64,000 bases of DNA from an uncultured Carboxylicivirga sp. (GTDB lineage: Bacteria > Bacteroidota > Bacteroidia > Bacteroidales > Marinilabiliaceae), in the NCBI GenBank assembly GCA_947503525.1, contig CANNEA010000002.1, positions 434,001 through 498,000 on the forward strand. The letters are read 5' to 3'. The notes below the pieces were generated by a model, which ran no database searches, was not told where the DNA came from, and saw only the letters and a program-made list of their open reading frames with translations. The position numbers and the translations under genes were made by a program. Shown here one piece after another: positions 62,958 through 64,000 of the stretch; position 1 is the first letter of the stretch; each line of letters opens with the position of its first letter.

Positions 62958-63998
62958 CTACAATACAATAGTATCTATCGCTTTACCTACCGTTGGCTTA
63001 ACAAGTTCAATAAACGAATCAATTCCTATTAAAGGTGGGACTTCAATTCCTTTACCCAAATTCTTATGCGATTGAGACCAAACAATAATAGCATTTCTGG
63101 CGATACTAATTTTTTCATCCACCTGGCTGTGCCAACGACTGATCTCCTCCTTCATATCCATGTATTCTTTTTTATCGTCATCTAATTGGCGTAGCATCGT
63201 ATCTATATTAGTCAAACGCGCAAAAAGAAGTTGTTCAGCTTTGTCATAATCAGCCTGAATAATCTCTCTTTCGTTGTTAAAAAAATGGACTATCGATTTG
63301 TCAGTTTTGATTAATGAATCAATATAAGTTGGATTAATTGATTGTGCATAATACAGTTGTGTGATCTTTTTGTGTGTCGAGTTTTGTAAGTCTTTAAGAG
63401 CTAAATAATTATCAATGGTTACTTTTGTGTCATTGTAAATGTGTGCTTCAAAAGAATTAATGACATTACCGATTAATAACTCAATTTCATCGAGTCGATC
63501 TGAAAGAGAAATAACAATTGTATTTATAATCGGATCTGATGCTTCAATACCTTCGCGGTATGTTTCTGCCTGTCTTATTTTATTTAGCGAAAACTCTACT
63601 TGCGAATAGGATAGGCCAATACTATCTAATCTTTCTTTATGTTTAGCACGTTCATATGCATCATAAAGGTAAATGGCCAGTTGATCGTTTTTACCTTTCT
63701 CCGACATATTGGAGTTTGAGATTGCTACGAGCTGATTAGAATAATAAACGATCCCTTTTAAAGCGTGAATTAAGGGTAATGACTTTTGTTTTATCGAAGT
63801 ATATGAAGGCATATCCCTATAAGTAGATAAATTCTTAAACTGAAAAGGACGACTAATTTTCATTGCCTCATTAAAGAGTACGGTCGTATTATCAGAAAAT
63901 GGTTGCATATCTAATTCTTGTCTACCTTTAAAAATTGCGCAGGATTCGAATAGCATCAGGGATGCTATAATTATTACTCCTTTAAATTTCATACTCAT
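62958..63998 (-). CDS. Hypothetical lipoprotein, alpha-helical
   Basis: A 346-residue protein with a lipoprotein signal (MSMKFKGVIIIASLMLFESC). The mature part is almost entirely helical, with many charged residues and likely coiled coil from about 150 to 310 (VTIDNYLALKDLQNSTHKKITQLY, EQLLFARLTNIDTMLRQLDDDKKEYMDMKEEISRW). No family is recognised. The start at 63998 is two bases from the window edge, so upstream signals cannot be seen; the ATG at 63992 (residue 3) would also serve. It lies 38 bp upstream of the App1-type gene and may belong to the same lipid-related operon. Confidence 0.7.
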   Translation of the reverse strand: MSMKFKGVIIIASLMLFESCAIFKGRQELDMQPFSDNTTVLFNEAMKISRPFQFKNLSTYRDMPSYTSIKQKSLPLIHALKGIVYYSNQLVAISNSNMSEKGKNDQLAIYLYDAYERAKHKERLDSIGLSYSQVEFSLNKIRQAETYREGIEASDPIINTIVISLSDRLDEIELLIGNVINSFEAHIYNDTKVTIDNYLALKDLQNSTHKKITQLYYAQSINPTYIDSLIKTDKSIVHFFNNEREIIQADYDKAEQLLFARLTNIDTMLRQLDDDKKEYMDMKEEISRWHSQVDEKISIARNAIIVWSQSHKNLGKGIEVPPLIGIDSFIELVKPTVGKAIDTIVL

Positions 63999-64000
63999 CA

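Overview
The window reads as a chromosomal segment of a Bacteroidota bacterium, most likely an environmental or marine member near Marinilabiliales/Bacteroidales. The evidence is a SusC/SusD pair, lipoproteins with Bacteroidota-type lipoboxes, promoters matching the TTTG / TAnnTTTG pattern of the Bacteroidota primary sigma factor, a Bat (aerotolerance) operon and an Hmu haem operon. The lineage is inferred from gene content only. No rRNA, tRNA, CRISPR array or transposase was found.

Layout. (1) 1-2866, plus strand: the end of an hmuSTUV-type haem/tetrapyrrole operon (CobN-like HmuS cut by the window edge, membrane protein HmuT, ExbB-like HmuU, DUF2149 HmuV), with a 24-bp hairpin inside and a clear terminator. 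(2) 2.9-6.9 kb: an AT-rich accessory stretch of small hypothetical genes on the minus strand, plus nine degenerate ~20-bp tandem repeats at 5041-5226. (3) 7.0-9.4 kb: ahpC and ahpF with a recognisable promoter and an OxyR-like site. (4) 9.7-17.9 kb: housekeeping genes (PQQ-propeller protein, M3 peptidase lipoprotein, lipA-lipB, recJ).

(5) 18.2-41.6 kb: a complete beta-mannan polysaccharide utilisation locus (PUL). A divergent AraC regulator faces susC, susD, a surface glycan-binding lipoprotein, two GH26 and one GH5-type endo-mannanases, a GH2 beta-mannosidase, a GH130 mannosylglucose phosphorylase, a cellobiose 2-epimerase and a GPH sugar symporter. Together they make a coherent route. Mannan or glucomannan is cut at the surface and imported by SusCD. 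It is trimmed in the periplasm to mannobiose, carried across the inner membrane, epimerised to mannosyl-glucose and phosphorolysed to mannose-1-phosphate plus glucose. Unusual additions are a translationally coupled metallophosphoesterase-sulfatase pair and a lipoprotein-type AGE-fold protein. They suggest a decorated (sulfated or phosphorylated) mannan.

(6) 41.7-45.3 kb: an orphan hybrid-type sensor kinase with a solute-binding sensor domain, and small envelope proteins. (7) 45.3-51.8 kb: a compact Bat operon (moxR, DUF58, a small membrane protein, batA, a VWA-TPR protein, batD). (8) 51.9-64 kb, all minus strand: an envelope-stress and lipid neighbourhood. It holds two CsbD proteins, two HdeD proteins, a BI-1 protein, a DUF1269 glycine-zipper protein, a HAD hydrolase lipoprotein, a BamA/Omp85-like protein, an outer-membrane barrel, an arylsulfatase, an AraC regulator, and a translationally coupled pair of a diacylglycerol-kinase-family lipid kinase and an App1-type phosphatidate phosphatase. 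Regions 5 and 8 are the best candidates for under-described biology.
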